Shown here in pieces: positions 1 to 8,824 of a stretch of DNA of 64,000 nucleotides. Below the pieces are notes generated by a model. It saw nothing but the letters and a program-made list of their open reading frames with translations, did no database searches and had not been told where the DNA came from. Numbering within the stretch: the first letter of the stretch is position 1; every line of letters starts with the position of its first letter. Both the position numbers and the translations under genes were made by a program. The stretch is from Pseudoduganella dura (GTDB lineage: Bacteria > Pseudomonadota > Gammaproteobacteria > Burkholderiales > Burkholderiaceae_D): positions 1,302,001 through 1,366,000 of the forward strand of contig NZ_WNWM01000002.1 in the NCBI RefSeq assembly GCF_009727155.1, read 5' to 3'.

Positions 1-28
1 AACATGCGCGCACCTACGGAGAACAAAA

Positions 29-1522
29 ATGGACTTTAGCATAAAAGCATTCGACACAAAAATCACCAGCGCGTCGGCGAAAACCGGCTGTGTCGCAGTG
101 GCCGTATTCGAAAACAGGAAGCTTTCGCAGGCTGCCCAGGCGCTCGACGGCGCCGGCGACATCACGCGGGCACTGAAGTCCGGCGACATCACCGGCAAGG
201 CCGGTTCCACCCTGCTGCTGCGCGGCCTGGGCGGCGTGGCCGCCGAGCGCGTGCTGCTGGTCGGCCTGGGTAACGCGGACAACGTGACCGAAAAAGGCTT
301 CACCAGCGCCGTGCAGGCCGCGTTGAAGGTATTCGCCACGCTGGGCGCGGCGGACGCCATTATCGCATTGCCGCTGGAAGAACTGAAGGAGCGCGACGTG
401 AACTGGGCGATCCGCACGGTGGTGGTCGCCGCCCGCGACAGCGTCTACCGCACCGACGCGCAAAAATCGAAGAAGGACCCGGCGCCGGCCGGTGTGAAGA
501 AGATCGCGCTGGCCGTGCCGAACAACCCCGCCACCAAGCTGGCGCTGGCGCAGGCGATCGCGGTGGCCAACGGCATGCAGCTCACCAAGGATCTCGCCAA
601 CCTGTCGGCCAACGTCTGCACCCCGACCTACCTGGCCGAGACCGCGAAGAGCCTGGGCAAGGAATACAAGTTCAATGTGGAAGTGCTGGAGCGCAAGCAG
701 CTCGAGGCGCTGAAGATGGGCAGCTTCCTGTCCGTGACGAACGGCAGCGACCAGCCGCCGAAGTTCATCGTCATCAAGCACATGGGCGGCAAGCCGAAGG
801 ATGCGCCGGTGGTCCTGGTCGGCAAGGGCATCACGTTCGACACGGGCGGCATCTCGATCAAGCCCGGCCCCGGCATGGATGAGATGAAATACGACATGGG
901 CGGCGCCGCCTCGGTGCTGGGCACGTTCCGTGCGATCGGCGAGATGAACCTGAAGCTGAACGTGATCGGCATCGTGCCGGCGTGCGAGAACATGCCGTCC
1001 GGCCGCGCCACCAAGCCGGGCGACATCGTCACGTCGATGAACGGCCTGACGATCGAAGTGCTGAACACCGATGCCGAAGGCCGCCTGATCCTGTGCGACG
1101 CGCTGACCTATGCCGAGCGCTTCAACCCGGCCGCCGTGATCGACGTGGCCACGCTGACCGGTGCCTGCATCGTGGCGCTGGGCCACCACCACAGCGGCCT
1201 GTTCACGCGCGACGACGACCAGCACAACGCGCTGGCCGAGGAAATCGCCGCGGCCGGCCGCGCCACCGGCGACACCGTTTGGCGCCTGCCGATCGGCGAG
1301 CAGTACAACGACCAGCTGAAGTCGAACTTCGCCGACCTGGCAAATATCGGCACGCCGGGCGGCGGCTCGTGCACCGCCGCCGCGTTCCTGGAAAACTTCA
1401 CGCGCAAGTACCCATGGGCGCACGTGGACATCGCCGGCACCGCCTGGAAATCGGGCGCCGCCAAGGGTGCCACCGGCCGGCCGGTACCGCTGCTGACAAA
1501 CTTCCTGATCAACCGCGTGTAA
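29..1522 (+). CDS. pepA: Leucyl aminopeptidase (M17 family)
   Basis: Cytosolic two-metal aminopeptidase that removes N-terminal residues from peptides; family members also act as DNA-binding proteins in site-specific recombination and transcription control. The 497 aa length is normal. The N-terminal third is the variable M17 domain. The C-terminal catalytic domain shows the metal and substrate motifs [16 protein letters not shown] near residue 270, MKYDMGGAA near 288 and the family signature NTDAEGRL near 350. The ATG at 29 is preceded by GGAGA at a suitable distance. Only 28 bases upstream are in the window, so promoter and upstream neighbour are unseen. The gene converges on the DUF3999 gene, 52 bp downstream. 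The family call is very secure; a recombination role is not implied by the sequence. Confidence 0.97.
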   Translation: MDFSIKAFDTKITSASAKTGCVAVAVFENRKLSQAAQALDGAGDITRALKSGDITGKAGSTLLLRGLGGVAAERVLLVGLGNADNVTEKGFTSAVQAALKVFATLGAADAIIALPLEELKERDVNWAIRTVVVAARDSVYRTDAQKSKKDPAPAGVKKIALAVPNNPATKLALAQAIAVANGMQLTKDLANLSANVCTPTYLAETAKSLGKEYKFNVEVLERKQLEALKMGSFLSVTNGSDQPPKFIVIKHMGGKPKDAPVVLVGKGITFDTGGISIKPGPGMDEMKYDMGGAASVLGTFRAIGEMNLKLNVIGIVPACENMPSGRATKPGDIVTSMNGLTIEVLNTDAEGRLILCDALTYAERFNPAAVIDVATLTGACIVALGHHHSGLFTRDDDQHNALAEEIAAAGRATGDTVWRLPIGEQYNDQLKSNFADLANIGTPGGGSCTAAAFLENFTRKYPWAHVDIAGTAWKSGAAKGATGRPVPLLTNFLINRV

Positions 1523-1574
1523 GCCTTACCGCATTGCGCAACCGACGCCGCCCGGCTCGCCCCGGGCGGCGTTT

Positions 1575-3008
1575 TCATTTCATCTGCCGGTACAGCTGCC
1601 ACGCCATCGCCCCCAGCACTCCCAAGCCGAGTGCCAGCGTGGCCCACAGGATGCCCTTGCGGGTGGTGGCGGAACCCGCTGCCTGCGCGGCGGCGCCCGG
1701 CTGGGGCGCCTGCTGCGGCGCCTGCCCCGGCGCCCGTGCCGCGGGCGGTGCCGCGGCCCGCTCGGGCCCGCCGGTGGCGCGTTCCAGATTGCCCAGCTCC
1801 GCGGCGGACAGGCCGGGCGCCACCTGTGCCAGCCCCCACGACGCCGGCCGGACATCGCCGCGGCCGTAGGCCAGCGTATAGGGCGCGCGTCCGCTCGCCA
1901 GGAAGACCAGCGTCGCCGGCGACCACGCCAGGTGCAGGGCGGGCCGGCTGCCGCTCGCGATCAGCGGCCGCAGCACCCAATGGTCGCTGTGCAGCGGCGC
2001 GATCGCCACTTCCCCCGACGCGCGCTCGCGGCCGCCCTGCCCGAACCGGTAGAACGTGGCGCGCAGCACGGGTTCGAATCGCCATGTCGTCCGCCGGCCG
2101 CCGCGCAGCGACGGCACCTCCCGGTAGCTGCCCAGTTCGGCGGGCAGGCTGATATTGTGCTCGGCGAAGCGCAGCCCTACCCGCTCCACGGGAATCGCGG
2201 GCGGCGACGGATACATCAGGTCGGCGCCCATCTTGCCGGCAACCGGTTGCACCAGCAGGCTTTCGACCGGGGCCGCGACCTCGCTGTAACGCACCGCTTC
2301 CGCGCGGACCGCGGCAAACTGCAACGGCTTGCCCGCCAGCCAGCGGATGCGCGCGTAGCGGAAGGCGCGCGGCGCGAACCCGATGCGGTCGCTGGCCAGC
2401 ACTTGCCCGTCGCCGCTGACCATCCAGCTGACGTGGCTTTCGGCAACGCCCTGCCAATCCTTCAGGTCGTCGCTGATCTCGAGGCCGAGCTCGGCGTCGT
2501 AGCGGCTGGTGCCCGGCGGCAGCGTGAACTGCAGCGTATCGAAGGTGCGGGCCGCGCCGCCGGCACCCATGTCGAGAACGAGCGCCGACAGCACCGGCGC
2601 CGCCGGCTGCGTGCCCAGCGTGCGCGCCGCCACCGAAATCACGGTGCCGTCCGGCGCCCGGCGGATCTCGACACCGGCATCGATGCCTTCGCCGTCGGGC
2701 TGGGTGAACACTGGGAAGACGCGCACCGGCACGCCGGACCTGCTCGCCTGCGCGGCATCGAGCGGTGCGCGCAGCGCGAACGGCAACAGCGCGCCGTTCG
2801 CGTCGAACACGCGCAGGTCGTGCAGCTCGGCCGACCGCGCGTGCAGGTAGACGTTGCGCGGCAGCCGGTATTGCACCACTGCTTCCCGGCCGCTGACGTG
2901 CAGTTGCTGGTGATAGGCATACTGCGCGGGCGTCTCGGCCGCCGCCCATGCCGGCAGGCCGCTGGCCGCCAGCACACCCGCCGCGATCATGCGGAGGAAT
3001 GCCTTCAT
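1575..3008 (-). CDS. DUF3999 family exported membrane-anchored protein
   Basis: A 477 aa protein of unknown function resembling the DUF3999 family. It begins with a cleavable-looking signal peptide ending near AWA-AE at residue 23. A long beta-rich, presumably periplasmic region follows, then an Ala/Pro-rich linker and one C-terminal membrane helix (GILWATLALGLGVLGAM) ending in a short basic tail. The frame stays open further upstream, but the ATG at 3008 gives the signal peptide and overlaps the stop of the DUF2339 gene as ATGA, so this start was chosen. That overlap implies translational coupling, and I recall the two families commonly sitting side by side. A shared role at the cell envelope is inferred; no catalytic motif was recognised. 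Confidence 0.85.
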   Translation of the reverse strand: MKAFLRMIAAGVLAASGLPAWAAAETPAQYAYHQQLHVSGREAVVQYRLPRNVYLHARSAELHDLRVFDANGALLPFALRAPLDAAQASRSGVPVRVFPVFTQPDGEGIDAGVEIRRAPDGTVISVAARTLGTQPAAPVLSALVLDMGAGGAARTFDTLQFTLPPGTSRYDAELGLEISDDLKDWQGVAESHVSWMVSGDGQVLASDRIGFAPRAFRYARIRWLAGKPLQFAAVRAEAVRYSEVAAPVESLLVQPVAGKMGADLMYPSPPAIPVERVGLRFAEHNISLPAELGSYREVPSLRGGRRTTWRFEPVLRATFYRFGQGGRERASGEVAIAPLHSDHWVLRPLIASGSRPALHLAWSPATLVFLASGRAPYTLAYGRGDVRPASWGLAQVAPGLSAAELGNLERATGGPERAAAPPAARAPGQAPQQAPQPGAAAQAAGSATTRKGILWATLALGLGVLGAMAWQLYRQMK

Positions 3009-6000
3009 GCCGTGCCTCCGCTTTTGCTTGCACTTGTGCTTCCGCCACGCACTGGCGGCTCCTGCCGCGGTGGCGCAGGATAAGGCGCCAGGTAGCCGAT
3101 CGCCAGCATCAGCAGGCCCACGCCCACGAACGACACGATCCGCGCCATGCTGCCGCTGGCGGCCAGGTCCACGAGGAACAGCTTCGCGACCACCAGGCCC
3201 AGCATGGCCGCACCGGCCAGCCATGGCCCGCGCTGCAGGCGACCGACGGCGCGGCGCATCAGGATCAGTGCGGTCGCGCTCCAGACCAGCGAGAACGCGG
3301 CCTGCACGGCGCGCGATGCGAACAGATCATCCGCCCGGTACGGCAGATCCAGCCAGTGGGACGCACTGCGCAAGACGATCAGGTTCACCCAGGCGAAGGC
3401 CGCCGCCGCAGCGATCCATGGCAGCCGCGGCGCCCACGAGCGCGGCAGCGTGATGCCCGGCTCGCCGCGGCACAGCATCACCACCAGCACGGCCGCGAAA
3501 CCGGTGGAGAGATCGAGCGGATTGGCCAGCGGCAGATACGGGAGCGGCGCCATCGCGCCATCCTGGGTCAGGTTCCACACCAACACGTGGAACACGGTCC
3601 ATGCCGCCGCCAGCGGCAGCAGCGCCTTGCCATACCACTCCGGCACCGGCTTCACCGGCCAGCCGCCCGCGCGCACCCGGTACAGCAGCCAGCAGGCCAC
3701 CGCCATCTGCACCCACAGCGGCACGAAGCGTGCCCACGAGCCGGTGGTTTCCCATCCCGCCTGCGCCAGCAGGTCGCGTTGCCCGGGGTCCCCCGTCAGC
3801 CACTGGCCGATCAGCAGGAATCCCAGCGGCCAGATCATCATCCAGGGTCCCGCGCAGCGCACCGTGTGCACCGCGAGCAGCGCTTCGCGGCCGATGTGCC
3901 AGCCGTTGCGCGGCCAGCGGTGCAGCAGGTATTCGCCCGCCGCCAGCAGCGCGGCCAGCGCGATCCAGTCTTTCACGAAAGGCAGGTGGCCGGCATGCAG
4001 CTCCAGCAGCATTTCGATCGTTGCCACCCCCAGCCCGGCCCAGCAGGGAGCGCTCAGCCAGCGCAGCGAACGCCAGCGCAGGCGCGGCGCGGCCCATGCC
4101 AGCAGCACGGACGACACGGCGAGGCACAGCGCATAGGCCGGCCACAGGTCGAGGAACGGCAGTAAGCGCCCGTGCGGCGCCATGCCGGTCCAGCCGGCCA
4201 CATGGGCGGCACCGGTATCGAGCAAAGGGCCGAACCACCACAGCGCGGCCCACGCGAACATGGCCGGCGCGCCGCGCCGTGCCGCCGTTTCCCTCGTGTG
4301 GCCCATCTGCCAGGCGGTGAAGAACGCCGCCGCCGTGACCAGCACGACGCCGATCACCGGACGGCCGTCGCGCACCGCCTGCCACGACCATTGCCACGTG
4401 CCGGCGATTTCCACGAGCAGGGTCGCGCCGGCCAGCAGCTGCACCATCAGGCCAAGCCCGCGCGCGCCGCGCCAGCCCGCCCGCGCCGCCATCACCGACA
4501 GGGCCGCGCCAAGCAGCAGTGCCGTGCCGGCCAGCAGGTTGCCGCGCACCACGCCATCCGTGCGCAGCACGATCTCGGTCCAGGTACCTGCCAGCAGCCA
4601 TGCCGTGGCAACGCACAACAACATCACGCCCAGCGTGTCGAAGGTGGTGCCGGGCGCCACCCCCTCGGCGCGGCTGAACAGCCGGGATGCCAGCCCGCTG
4701 CTGCCCGCCAGGACCAGGAACCCCAGCCACAGCCGCGCCTCGGCCGCCGTTCCCGACGCAACCGTGCCGGCCGCGAGCAGGAAGGCGAACCAGGCCCCCA
4801 GCTGCACCAGCAGGCCGAAGCGCCAGGTGCCGGCGCGGCCGTGCCGGAGGCCGAGCCAGGTGAGCGCCGCCCCTTCCACGGCCCAGGCCGCCGAAGTCCA
4901 GCGTCCGTCCAGCGCGAGCGGTACCGCGAGCGTGCCCAGTACCACGCCCATGGCCAGGAACGATTCGACCAGCAGGCGCAGCTTGTCGCCGCGCCGCCGC
5001 CACAGCGCCAGCGCCAGCGCGGCGTAGAAAACGCCGCCGCCGAGCGCGGAAAATGCCGCGCCGAAGGGCCTGTCGCCGACCAGCGCCCATTGCAGGGCCG
5101 CGCCCAGCAGCGGCGTGCCGTACACCAGCACGCCATCGACGTACCTGTTCGCACCGCCGGCCTGGCGCAGCGCGAAGATGATCGAGATGGCGGTAAAGAA
5201 CACGAAGAACAGCAGCAGGAAGCACTGCACCGAAAAATAGTTCTCCGGCGTGTAGCGCTGCACGGCCCAGGCGATGCCGATCACCGCGGTGAAGGCCAGT
5301 CCCGCCACGTTGAGCGCGCGCCATGATCGTTTCAGCGCGATGGCCAGGATGCCGGCATTGAGTACGGCGTAGTACGAGAACAGCGCGATGTGGCTGCCCG
5401 TTCCGGACGATGTCAGGACCGGCGCCAGGAATCCGCCGCTGATGCCGAACAGCGCCAGCCATACGGCATTCTGCAGGACGGCCAGCAGGCAGGTGAACAT
5501 GGTCAGCACGACCAGCAGTGCAAGCGCGGCGCCGCCAGGGATCAGCCCAACCATGCGGTACATGCCGAACACCACCAGCATCAGGATGGCCAGCGCAGTG
5601 CCCTGCACTGGCAGGCCGATGCCTCGGCGGGTGGTCCTGATGCGCCAGCCCCAGGCCAGAAGGGCGATGTCGGCGGCGGTGATCGCGGCGATCCGCAACT
5701 CGACGGGAATGTCGATGCGCACGGCCACGTACTTCAACAGGAAGCTGATGCCGATGAACAGGATGACCAGCCCGAGCTTGGCGACGAGGTTGCCGGTGAC
5801 GAGCCAGCGCAGCGCCGCCTTCAGCGCGCGTTGTCCGGGGCCGGGTTCCGTGTCCGGCATCCGATGGCGCCACGCATCCGGAAGTTCGACCGTCGGGCGC
5901 TCCGCTGGCGGGGGCGTTGCGGGCGCTTCAGGCGGCACCGGCCGCGATGGACCGGACACGGGGGGACTGATGGGATAGAGGTTTGGCGGTGGTGTACTTG

Positions 6001-6415
6001 CCGGCGATGGACTCGCAGGAGATGTACTTGACGTCGGCGGGCTTGCCGGAAGCGGCCCGGCCGGCGAATTCGCCGATGGCGCAGGCACGACATCCGCCGG
6101 TACAGTCCCGGGCGGCGGCCCGCCATTTTCCGGTGGCTTTGCCTGCTGTGCGGAGCCGGCGGAAGCGGCGGTTACAGTCTCCGGACGCGGGACGCCGGCC
6201 GAGGGCGCGGCAGTCCGTTCAGGTCGCTGCGCCGGCTCCGGCGCGGGGCCGACCGGAATACCGCGCAGGCGATAACCCAGCTCCTCGATCCTGTTGCGTG
6301 TTTTATCAACGGCGTCTTCCAGCTTCCGGATCCTCGAATAAGCCCCGAGTACCGAAAACAACAGGATGACTGGCAAGAGGAGAATTCCCCCTGCGATGAT
6401 CATCAACCCTTCCAT
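3005..6415 (-). CDS. DUF2339 family polytopic membrane protein
   Basis: A very large (1136 aa) inner-membrane protein. Residues 1-20 form one membrane helix, followed by a short coiled-coil-like segment (residues about 25-50). A long Pro/Ala/Ser-rich linker runs to about residue 200. The remaining 900 residues are a dense succession of hydrophobic helices, probably more than 20 transmembrane segments. This architecture is that of the DUF2339 family, whose function is unknown. The ATG at 6415 is preceded by GGAGG at close spacing. The stop overlaps the start of the DUF3999 gene by 4 bp, so the two are almost certainly one operon. A transporter or envelope-modifying role is possible but not shown; no enzymatic motif was seen. 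Confidence 0.85.
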   Translation of the reverse strand: MEGLMIIAGGILLLPVILLFSVLGAYSRIRKLEDAVDKTRNRIEELGYRLRGIPVGPAPEPAQRPERTAAPSAGVPRPETVTAASAGSAQQAKPPENGGPPPGTVPADVVPAPSANSPAGPLPASPPTSSTSPASPSPASTPPPNLYPISPPVSGPSRPVPPEAPATPPPAERPTVELPDAWRHRMPDTEPGPGQRALKAALRWLVTGNLVAKLGLVILFIGISFLLKYVAVRIDIPVELRIAAITAADIALLAWGWRIRTTRRGIGLPVQGTALAILMLVVFGMYRMVGLIPGGAALALLVVLTMFTCLLAVLQNAVWLALFGISGGFLAPVLTSSGTGSHIALFSYYAVLNAGILAIALKRSWRALNVAGLAFTAVIGIAWAVQRYTPENYFSVQCFLLLFFVFFTAISIIFALRQAGGANRYVDGVLVYGTPLLGAALQWALVGDRPFGAAFSALGGGVFYAALALALWRRRGDKLRLLVESFLAMGVVLGTLAVPLALDGRWTSAAWAVEGAALTWLGLRHGRAGTWRFGLLVQLGAWFAFLLAAGTVASGTAAEARLWLGFLVLAGSSGLASRLFSRAEGVAPGTTFDTLGVMLLCVATAWLLAGTWTEIVLRTDGVVRGNLLAGTALLLGAALSVMAARAGWRGARGLGLMVQLLAGATLLVEIAGTWQWSWQAVRDGRPVIGVVLVTAAAFFTAWQMGHTRETAARRGAPAMFAWAALWWFGPLLDTGAAHVAGWTGMAPHGRLLPFLDLWPAYALCLAVSSVLLAWAAPRLRWRSLRWLSAPCWAGLGVATIEMLLELHAGHLPFVKDWIALAALLAAGEYLLHRWPRNGWHIGREALLAVHTVRCAGPWMMIWPLGFLLIGQWLTGDPGQRDLLAQAGWETTGSWARFVPLWVQMAVACWLLYRVRAGGWPVKPVPEWYGKALLPLAAAWTVFHVLVWNLTQDGAMAPLPYLPLANPLDLSTGFAAVLVVMLCRGEPGITLPRSWAPRLPWIAAAAAFAWVNLIVLRSASHWLDLPYRADDLFASRAVQAAFSLVWSATALILMRRAVGRLQRGPWLAGAAMLGLVVAKLFLVDLAASGSMARIVSFVGVGLLMLAIGYLAPYPAPPRQEPPVRGGSTSASKSGGTA

Positions 6416-6511
6416 CGCGCCTCCATTTCCGATTCTTCAAAGAAACGGCCATGTTAGGCAGTCGACATAAGCGCGTCGTGACCTAGCGCAGACGCGGCGT
6501 AGAGGAAAGAT

Positions 6512-7192
6512 TCAATAAATAGCGGAACCGCCGGGAGGCTGCGGCGGTTTTGGCGGCGGGGGCGGCGGGGGCGGCGGCGGAGCGGGAGGCAATGCGGGCG
6601 GGGGCGCCGCTGCAACCGGCGGCGGCGGCGGTGGGACACGTTTCAACAGCACGGTCAATGTGCCCGGATAATCGAAGCCCGCTCCGGTCTGGCGGTCCAC
6701 GAGCTGGCCGGTACCGGCCGTCAGCAGGATGTTGCCCCAGCGCGAGCTGTTCTGCCTTGGTGAGATCTCGTCGCGGACATAAACGTCATTGAGCCGGCAA
6801 TCGACGGCCAGCGGTTTCGTGCTCTTGCGGATACGGACGCGGCCGGGCGACGTGACGAACCAGCGCCCCGCGTCGTTGGTGAGCACGCAGCCCACGCCCG
6901 CCACTTGCTGGTGGTCGAGCACGGTCTGCACCATCACATACTGTTCGGTCGATTCGGTCAGCGTCGCGCAACCGGCCAGCAAGGCAGCCAGTGCGGTGCC
7001 GGGCAACAGTGCCGGCACCGCGCTGCGCGGCAATACGGGCAAAACCGCGCGCGCGAACCATTGGAGAGACAGTGCCGATCGAAGAGACACCACCAGCGCC
7101 CGTCGTACGGGCGCCTCGGGCAGCCCGGCCGCAGTCGATACGGCAGGGTGCGAATGCACCTTGCCGCCCGAAAGCTTGCACCGGGTTGGCAT
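6512..7192 (-). CDS. Hypothetical lipoprotein with proline-rich C-terminal tail
   Basis: Unrecognised protein, 226 aa from the upstream-most start. A hydrophobic stretch ends in the lipobox-like LLAGC at about residue 81, so the mature protein may start at that Cys with ATLTES. A start this far before a lipobox is unusual; a GTG at Val36, Val37 or Val60 would give a normal lipoprotein signal, so the true start is uncertain. The middle (residues about 85-180) has a charged, globular composition. The C-terminal 40 residues are almost pure Pro/Ala and end PPGGSAIY, suggesting an extended spacer. The gene lies 6 bp behind the next unknown gene on the same strand, so the two are probably co-transcribed. 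No function can be assigned. Confidence 0.6.
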   Translation of the reverse strand: MPTRCKLSGGKVHSHPAVSTAAGLPEAPVRRALVVSLRSALSLQWFARAVLPVLPRSAVPALLPGTALAALLAGCATLTESTEQYVMVQTVLDHQQVAGVGCVLTNDAGRWFVTSPGRVRIRKSTKPLAVDCRLNDVYVRDEISPRQNSSRWGNILLTAGTGQLVDRQTGAGFDYPGTLTVLLKRVPPPPPPVAAAPPPALPPAPPPPPPPPPPKPPQPPGGSAIY

Positions 7193-7198
7193 CAGCGC

Positions 7199-7594
7199 TC
7201 AGTCGCCGTTCTTGGCGGCCTGCTGCTTTTGCTTCAGGCCCTGGATGACATGCATGATATCGTCCATGGCCGTGTTGTCCTTGCTTTTCAATGCCGAGAA
7301 TGCATCCAGCACTTCGTTCAGCACCTGGTTGCGCACGGCTGCCTCGTCCGAAGCAATCACTTGCGGACGTGTTGCCGTGGCAGTGGCAGTCGCGGTGACG
7401 CCACGGGCGCCGGCCTTCTCAACGGCTTCCTTGGCTGCCTTGCGGCCACCGGGAGTCTTGCCGTGTTCCAGCGCTGCCTGCCAGATCAGCCAGCGGCGCT
7501 GCGTTTCGTATACCAGATATTCTTCCGGCTTGTCTTCGCGGCGACGGACGATGTGACCGTCCTTCTGAGCCCATGTTTCGAATGCAGATCGCAT
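7199..7594 (-). CDS. Hypothetical 131 aa protein
   Basis: Small soluble protein with no family I recognise. The N-terminal 60 residues are rich in charged and aromatic residues (KPEEYLVYETQRRWLIW) and may form a compact domain. An Ala/Thr repeat stretch (about residues 70-78) links it to an amphipathic helical C-terminal part that ends in a Lys/Gln-rich segment. There is no signal peptide or membrane segment. The ATG at 7594 is preceded by AAAGGAAG, a good ribosome binding site. It is the first gene of a likely pair with the lipoprotein gene 6 bp downstream. The coding character is convincing (strong third-position GC, good start), but the role is unknown. Confidence 0.7.
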   Translation of the reverse strand: MRSAFETWAQKDGHIVRRREDKPEEYLVYETQRRWLIWQAALEHGKTPGGRKAAKEAVEKAGARGVTATATATATRPQVIASDEAAVRNQVLNEVLDAFSALKSKDNTAMDDIMHVIQGLKQKQQAAKNGD

Positions 7595-8006
7595 TTTCTT
7601 CCTTTACAAATGCTTTGCACGTTTCACCAATATTTCTCTATAGTACCATTCATTGTCGAAAAACAACACCGAAGATGACAGTATTTCGCAATGCGTGGCG
7701 TCGACGTCGCCTTGGCAAACCAGCCCGGGCACAAGCTGTTCGTTACGAACAAGCTAAGTATATTGCCCTTTTATGACGACGCTAAGCGAATTTTAGTACT
7801 ATTTTGATAACGTGGAGGCAAAAACAGCAATAATTTATCAAAGTGGTCGCATTTTGCAACGAAGTTGCGTCTGAGAGTAGTCTTATTGTCTTCAATTGCT
7901 GACGCAGCGCAATTGAACTTCCGTACATTGTATTAGGTTTTTGCAACTTGCGGAGTACTCATTACGGTAATATGCGCCCCGAAATGACACGCTCACAAGG
8001 AATACT
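7595..8006. other. Intergenic region between divergent genes
   Basis: About 410 bp, clearly AT-richer than its surroundings, between the unknown 131 aa gene (minus) and exonuclease III (plus). It must hold both promoters, but no -35/-10 pair is good enough to assign. No tRNA, riboswitch, strong hairpin or credible small gene was seen. Confidence 0.5.
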
Positions 8007-8771
8007 ATGCAACTCGCCACCTGGAACGTCAATTCCCTGAATGTCCGTTTGCCGCACTTATTGCAGTGGCTCGCAGAAAACCCTGTCGATGTTATCTGCA
8101 TTCAGGAAACGAAGCTTACCAATGACAAATTCCCGGTCGCCGCGATCGAAGCCGCCGGCTACGCGGTGGAATTCTCCGGGCAAAAAACCTACAACGGCGT
8201 GGCAATCCTGTCGCGTCTGCCAATGACGGATATCGTGCGCAATAATCCGCTTTTCCCCGATGAACAGCAACGCATTCTTGCCGCCACGATCGATGGCATC
8301 CGCGTAGTCTGCGCCTATGTACCGAATGGCCAGGCGGTCGACTCGGACAAATACAGATACAAGCTGGGCTGGATGGCGGCATTCCGCGACTGGCTGGCCG
8401 CCGAGCTGGCGCGCAATCCGCAGCTGGCGGTGCTCGGCGACTACAACGTGGCACCGGAAGACCGCGATGTACACGATCCGGCCGCATGGGAGGGCGAGGT
8501 CCATGTATCGCCGCGCGAACGGCAAGCGCTCGGCGCGCTGCTCGACGTGGGCCTTGCCGATGCATACCGCCTGTTCGACCAGCCGGAAAAAGCCTATAGC
8601 TGGTGGGATTACCGGATGCTGCGGTTCCAGAAGAACCAGGGGCTGCGCATCGACCATATCCTGCTTTCCAGCCCGCTGGCGGCGCGCTGCACCGGCTGCA
8701 CCATCGACCGCGTGCCGCGCAAATGGAAGCAGCCTTCGGATCACACGCCGGTGATCGCCACGCTGGGCTGA
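8007..8771 (+). CDS. xth: Exodeoxyribonuclease III (Xth family)
   Basis: DNA repair enzyme of the endonuclease/exonuclease/phosphatase superfamily, acting as AP endonuclease and 3'-5' exonuclease. The 254 aa protein covers the family's full length. Catalytic motifs are in order: TWNVNSLNVR (residues 5-14, metal and Asn), ICIQETKL (near 31, Glu), a GDYNVAPEDRDVH block (near 148, Asp/Asn), RIDHILLS (near 217) and SDHTPV at the C-terminus (His general base). The ATG at 8007 follows AAGGAA. It converges on the GGDEF-EAL gene. Whether it corresponds to ExoIII (XthA) or an ExoA-like paralogue cannot be decided by eye. Confidence 0.93.
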   Translation: MQLATWNVNSLNVRLPHLLQWLAENPVDVICIQETKLTNDKFPVAAIEAAGYAVEFSGQKTYNGVAILSRLPMTDIVRNNPLFPDEQQRILAATIDGIRVVCAYVPNGQAVDSDKYRYKLGWMAAFRDWLAAELARNPQLAVLGDYNVAPEDRDVHDPAAWEGEVHVSPRERQALGALLDVGLADAYRLFDQPEKAYSWWDYRMLRFQKNQGLRIDHILLSSPLAARCTGCTIDRVPRKWKQPSDHTPVIATLG

Positions 8772-8824
8772 AACAAGGACGTTGAACGACGCGGGCGCCG
8801 AAGTCGCGGGTACTGCGCAATGCG

